Source: Boswellia sacra (lineage: Eukaryota > Streptophyta > Magnoliopsida > Sapindales > Burseraceae). From it: a stretch of DNA of 64,000 bases. How positions within the stretch are numbered: the stretch's first letter is position 1; each line of letters starts with the position of its first letter. Below the pieces are notes generated by a model. The model did no database searches. It was not told where the DNA came from and was given only the letters and a program-made list of their open reading frames with translations. Positions 58,027-64,000 of this stretch are shown here, in pieces. The DNA lies in NCBI GenBank assembly GCA_013180625.2, contig SNVD02006942.1:744001-808000 (forward strand). Reading direction: 5' to 3'. The position numbers were made by a program, and so were the translations under genes.

Positions 58027-61000
58027 TAAAAGTTTGATATCTTATGAAGGATGGATGATTTGATCTGAAGACTCTGCTATAAATACAGGCAAGATGATGA
58101 TGGTGGTGAGGGTAAGAGAGATTCTTCACTATGCAATAATTTGCCTTACGTGGAGCATATGCAGTTATGTAACCTCTTTGCGACAAGCAAGACAGTGTGG
58201 TGAAAAAATGACCTTTGTAACATCCTAAACATTAGCCTAGCAAGTAGAATGAAATGAAGTGAATTGGCTTCTGTGATCATCCATTTTTTATTTCAAACAA
58301 GAATTGAGGTTCGTATTAATGGTTAATCAAAAAATAGAAAAGGAAACAAATCTTGTTTTAATTTATATATGGATATTAATCATTCACGTGCGTTAAGGAG
58401 GATATGGTTCTAATTCAAGTCTTATCTAGCCCCATCCTATAATTGATTATCTAGTAAAATCAGTATTGTGGAGAGGGTTGAAACAGTCAACCTGTTTTCC
58501 AAGAATAAAATTTTGCATAATCTTACTCACAAACCAAAGAAAAGTTGAACAAAACTGAAATTATAAGCTTAAACATAGAGATGAGTAATATTACATCTAC
58601 AACTTATTTACAATCGATCTTTCTTATAATCTGAGTTGACAAAATATTACTGAGTAGACAATTATAATGTTTACTTATTCATTGATATTTTGCTACAACT
58701 TAGGTTATGAGAAAGATTGCTTGTAAATGAGTTGCAGGGATAGCAATACTCATATAGATAAACCAATGTTATAAGAAATTCGACTTATGTAAATTAGTGG
58801 ATGATCTTATAAAAGTCGCGTAAGCTAAGTTTTGAGCATTGCTTTCATGCACGATGTCGACAAAGTTATAGAATTGAACTACAAGCAAGCCAAATGAATG
58901 GCTAGCCACATAACATGTATTGTTGTTTTTCGGATTCAATTAGGATGGGATTTATCCGACGTTAGTTGTGCAATAGGTGGGCTTGTGCCATATAAGAGAA
59001 GGGGTCAATCCTTTCCTACAAGGGTTGTTTTAAAGGACAAACCTGTGGGTTAAACACAGAATAAGCAATAACTTATGGACACACTTTTGCAAATTACACT
59101 ATAAGGACAATGATCACGTGATTCATGTGATTTTATCAGTACACGCCTTTGGATATGCTAAATTACATTAAATTTACATATCTTATAGAACCAAAAAAGC
59201 GAGGCTGCAAGGATGAGTTGATAAGAATAATAATAGTTATTATCTTCAACAAATTAAATGCTAATTGAATGCTTAGGCTCTGTTTTCTTGTCTAGCTACT
59301 TTGCATCTTGGAACGCATATATTGGATTACCTTGGACGGCTTTAGATTGATGATTGTGTTGATCTTTTCTTTTTTTCTTTTCCACTTAATTTCCATTCAA
59401 TGATTCCCATTTATCGTCCTACATATTGGGTTGATTAGTTTGTATCTGATTCCAGCAAAGCTAGTAATATTAATGCCTCGCTATTTTGTTGACACGCTTG
59501 AGGAATAAAGTTGCATTTAGTGCATGGATTTTGATTAGACCGCACTAATTTTTTTATTTATAGAAATAATGAATAACTTTCAAAGTTATAATATCCTATT
59601 CCTATTTTCGATGAAGTATGATATATATCTCCCCTGTATCCCAAATCATGATAAGAGTAATATTTGCAAGTGCAGATTCTATATAATATGATCTATAATC
59701 TATCCTATTTCTTTATAACTGAACTTGATTTAATCGACAATGATCATACTCCGCTTGTTTAAAAATAATAAGAAATCAAGAGAAGAAAAGTTCATAATAT
59801 GCATATGCTAGAAAAGACATAAAAAATGTGCTTGGTTCATGGATGGCCACAAGGAAAGCTTTTTTCAATTCCAAGATAATTTTTTTTTTTGGAATTCCAA
59901 GATAAATGCTAATTCTAATTTCCGAACATCCTATCAACACATAATTGAAAAATGGTATTTTACTACAGTTTATTTGCAAGCGAAAGATTTTAACTCATGA
60001 TGAGAATAAAGTTTTTTTTTTTTAATAACTGTGGATATCCGGAGCCAAATGTCGAATCACACATCTTAAGCCTAATCACACATATTGAGTTTAAGCTTTG
60101 CCACTTAAACCAACCTTGAAACCTAAAGGCAAAGGGTTTGTTACCCCATGCGCGAGAACCAAGAAGGCAAAAGCCAACTAGCCATTTTCACACTTGCATT
60201 ATTCACTATTGAGTGTGGACTTAAATGGCTTGTGCTTCAAAGATTGATATTATAGAGTTCAAAACTGCAAATCAAATCCTGGGTGGAGAAAACCCAAGCT
60301 AGCCCACCACTTACATGGTGCTAGATTTTGCTTTGATGCGTCTTAGAGTCATGTTCCTGACATCTGGCATTGTTAAGTGTGCTGCTCCCACCATTATATT
60401 TTCATTTTAAAAGGTAGTGGGTACAGAGAGTTCAAACCTTCCCCATTTGTGTATAGAATTTAGATTGGCATTTCAAAGAGTGGCTGAACCTGAAATTCTC
60501 CTATCCAATTATAGTATTAGACTACTTCTATTCAGCAAAGACTTGAGAGTAAGAGATGACCGCAATCATCGCCTTGAAGAATTGAATTTATGTTGACCTG
60601 TGGTGGCATCAATGGGCTTAGCAGTGGGTGGCCCAACATGTTTGGTGTTAGCTCAGTATAAGCCCTGTTTGAGAGTAAGCTAAGTTAGAAACTTTTTCAC
60701 TCTCAATTAAAACAGCGGTACAAAATAAATAATGCTATGTTCTTTCTTGTTTTTAAATCTTATTTTCTGTGCTATACATTTTCAAATGTAATTTATATTT
60801 AATCTCAACCACATATTCTTTTCAAAATTCAAAATAATTCAAAATCAACCACATATGCCTAAATTCAATTGAAAACAAAAATACTGAATTCATAAAAAAA
60901 CACACCCTTAGATAACTCTGACAAATGTTAATACCCATAATAAGTTAAGACATAAAATAAGTAGATAGATCATGTCTAACTATTTATACTTTCTCATGTG

Positions 61001-64000
61001 TTTGATGCTAGTTAAGCTTATTTATTTATTTATTTATTTAGTTTTCAATATTAACTTACGTTCTCAATCAAAGTTTCGTTTTAATAACAATCCATAATGA
61101 TATTTCAATACACTTCGATTAAAAAGGTTAACAAAATCAACAAAACCTTGTGATGGGTTTGACTTGTAGAAGTTCTTCAACGACAACCCACAATAATTGG
61201 GAAAGGTAATCTTGTAGCCATTATTGCTCTCCCCATGTGATGTTCATCAAAAGAACAAACATTACATTGTGACAAACTTCAATAACATTTTAATTTTAGC
61301 GTTACAAAGAAACACTTATATCATGACATAGCACAATATTTCACATATATTTACTTTATAAACATGAGGAACATGACTCAGCTACAATTCTTTTTACTTA
61401 GGTAGTTTAAAATTAATCTTTTAATAAGAAAAAATTTTGAACTCGAAAATTGTACGTCATCTATAAATTTAATTAATAATATCATACCATATACTTAAAA
61501 AAACTAATCAATATAGTTTAGATGGATGCAACAACCACAAACTTGATATAAATTTATTCCCCTCTTATGATTCATTTGCTTAATAAATTGGTGTTTGTTA
61601 GTCTTCTAAATGATGGTCAACATTGAAAGCAACGGTACCATAGTGCCCATTTATGCAAATTTTTATTTTTTTAGGACTTCCACAACAATATCCATTACTT
61701 GGTTGCCTTGTGTCCATCTTGACTACATATAATCATTACCATCTCTTTCATATTCTTATGGTTTTCATCGCCAAGGGTGTGGGTAGTGCGTGGGGCAGTA
61801 AGTTGAAGAAAATAATTGTATTATGATCATGAGATTCATGAGATGTTAATAATTGTTATATATATAATTATTTACCATGTAAGTATTCATTTATATAGTT
61901 AATTATGCCGTTGAATAAAAAAAAGTTTATATCAAGCTGTACCAATAATATAATCCTAATTGCAACGTTTAATCTTTCAAATTTTTATTCTAAAGAATAG
62001 TAATAAAATAATAAAAAATTTCTAAGAACACTTTGTCAACTTGTAATGACGAATGAAGAATTTGCTTGTCAATTCTTATAGAAATCACTGACCAAATGAT
62101 ATGACCTCATCGACATCTTATATCTTAATAACCTTCCAGTGATAAGTTGGTAAAACGCATTTATTTTAGTTTCTCCACGGATCAAAAAACCTTTTTTTTT
62201 TTTAAGTTAAAAGCTCTTCTTAGTTTTACTTTTATTTTGTATTATTTGGTTGTCATATAAGAAGACCTTATAAAGGATTGAAAAAATTATTTTATATCTT
62301 TTTAAAGAAGCCTAAAACTGAGGCTTTTAGAAAAAGACCTTTTTTTAGCTTTTTAAAATTTTGAAATGTCAAAAATACCCTCATTTAATTTTAAATACTA
62401 TATCTTATTATTTTCTTATAATACAAGTCTATTTTAGTAATTTAAGTTTGATAAGTATTTCTATATTTATCTCATCAAATAACTAATAACTTTATAATAA
62501 AAACCTTACTTTTAGAAGCTCTATTGCAAAAAAGATCTACTTTAATAAACTCTATTTGAAGAAACCGAAATAAATAGACCTTTAGTTGGTTGGGCAATTT
62601 AAAAAAAAAAAAAACCGATTAGATTTCGATACACTACAACAGGGAGGATTATTTACAATTAATTAAAAAAAATTATCCCTCTTTCTTTTCAGGATAAAGA
62701 TTTCATTCTCATATCATCTTTTATCTCATGTTTCTTTCTTTGAACCTCGTTTAATTTTAAATTCCCTATGATACTTGAAAAATAATGTATTCATATTATT
62801 GTTACACATTCGACATTATTATCCCAAATGATAATGATGTATGCCAAATGATGATACATTAATTGAGGGTTATTGCAGCATTCATTATACCAAACGTTTG
62901 TAACCAAAACAGACTTGAAGGACTTGGGCCTTTGTTTGATTTTCCTGAAGATAGACTTCCCATTATGGAACGGTAATATTGTATGTACAAAATTTGTATC
63001 CCAACTTTATATTCTAAGTGAGGTTATTATTTAAATATCAATATACAGTTAATTAATTTAATTAATATACTTATTGAAATGAAAATTAAATCAATATTAT
63101 CCTATACCTATTGAAAATCTAGGTCCAGTTGACGAAAATGTCCTTATCCGTTTGTAAAAAAGTAAACGAAATTAGTAACGAGATGATACAAATACGTAAA
63201 TCTTAAGAACTCAAATGATACAAAAAGAAACTACATTTTTAGATGATATTATACCAAACCTTAGAAATAGTGTATGATATTACTCTCTTTTAAAATATTG
63301 TATATTTCTTAAATGAGAAATTAATTATATTAAACGAAATTTTGGTGTAAAAAAAGGATGAAAAGAAATTAGGATTTCAGGAATGTAATAAAACTTAGGT
63401 TTACATTAAGTAAAATTGTATTATATTAATGGCTGGCGGGAAAATAAAAAACCTACTCGGAGTTACGCCAGCAATCAAATAAAAAGGGTGTCAGTGTAAT
63501 TTTCTATTTTTCATTTGTTAGTATCAAGTTGGATTGGGCAAAAATACAGCCCAACACCGAGGGCTGAGACTGGGACAGACCCAAAGGACTTGGGCTTCTG
63601 TAACACTTGCCCAATTTGTAGTTTAGATCCCCAAGTTTAATATGGTGGCATTAGCATTTCTTAATAATTGATAGTGTTTTTGCTTGGTATCAAATTTCAA
63701 GAATAAAAAGTATTTAATTAGAGTTATATTTAGTATTTTTATGGTTTATATAATAAAATTCTTGCATTTAAATTTTTAGGATAGGTGTGTTGAATTGATC
63801 GGCGTTTAGGGTAATTTTTTTGGTGCAAATAGCTCCATCCTAAACAAAATATTTTGTATGTGTATTATATATATTATAGCATTAATTTACTTTAATGTAG
63901 AATTATATAGTTAGTATATATCTTTTTTTTTTGTTAATTCATGTTAGAGAAGATAAAGTATGAATTATAATATATTAGAGAACCATGTCCTCAATCTTGT
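58027..64000. other. intergenic region with no supported gene
   Basis: AT-rich DNA with short chance ORFs only. Around 60020-60200 is a piece (GTGGATATCCGGAGCC and context) resembling a degenerate dispersed plant repeat. A (TTTA)n microsatellite lies at about 61019-61040. I saw no RNA gene. Confidence 0.5.

Overview
This is nuclear DNA from a flowering plant, most likely a eudicot. The evidence is AT-rich intergenic DNA, many short exons with GT-AG introns, plant-specific gene families (DUF1635, nodulin-like MFS, shugoshin, CANIN/ASAP1) and two families of plant LTR retrotransposon. I cannot name the species from the sequence alone.

Layout: a 17-exon DNA ligase 1 gene (LIG1, + strand, 1045-15431) has a young, defective 5.4 kb Ty3/Gypsy chromovirus-type element (8863-14278) in its 14th intron. 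Next come a two-exon DUF1635 gene (- strand, 18431-19406), about 14 kb of AT-rich DNA with no gene I can support, a nine-exon shugoshin gene (- strand, 33289-36695), and a 12-exon CANIN-type gene resembling the SMC5/6 loader subunit ASAP1/NSE6 (- strand, 38625-43607). A nested transposon block follows (45054-55109), then a single-exon nodulin-like/MFS (NFD4-type) membrane protein gene (- strand, 56135-57895). The last 6 kb has no gene I can support.

The most unusual part is the nested block. A roughly 850 bp hAT-like non-autonomous transposon with an 8-bp target duplication contains a 9.2 kb LTR retrotransposon (45908-55092; 5-bp target duplication, tRNA-Asp-type primer site). That element is Athila-like but has only remnants of gag and protease and no reverse transcriptase or integrase. 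In the space where the rest of pol would lie it carries two intact ORFs: a 184-residue protein of unknown function with a basic patch and a four-cysteine cluster, and a complete intronless LOG-type cytokinin riboside 5'-monophosphate phosphoribohydrolase of 216 residues. Just upstream of the LOG ORF are a 67-bp tandem array, whose units each contain a G-box and a hairpin (two of them differing by a compensatory base-pair change), and a TATA-like box. This looks like a retrotransposon that has captured, and may be spreading, a cytokinin-activation gene under its own promoter.

LIG1, shugoshin and ASAP1/NSE6 all serve chromosome replication, cohesion or repair, but they are separate genes and I see no sign of joint regulation beyond cell-cycle-type promoter motifs (a palindromic E2F site upstream of ASAP1 is the strongest). 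From memory, the MFS, ASAP1 and DUF1635 genes are neighbours in the same order on Arabidopsis chromosome 2, which would support the gene calls and suggest old conserved synteny.
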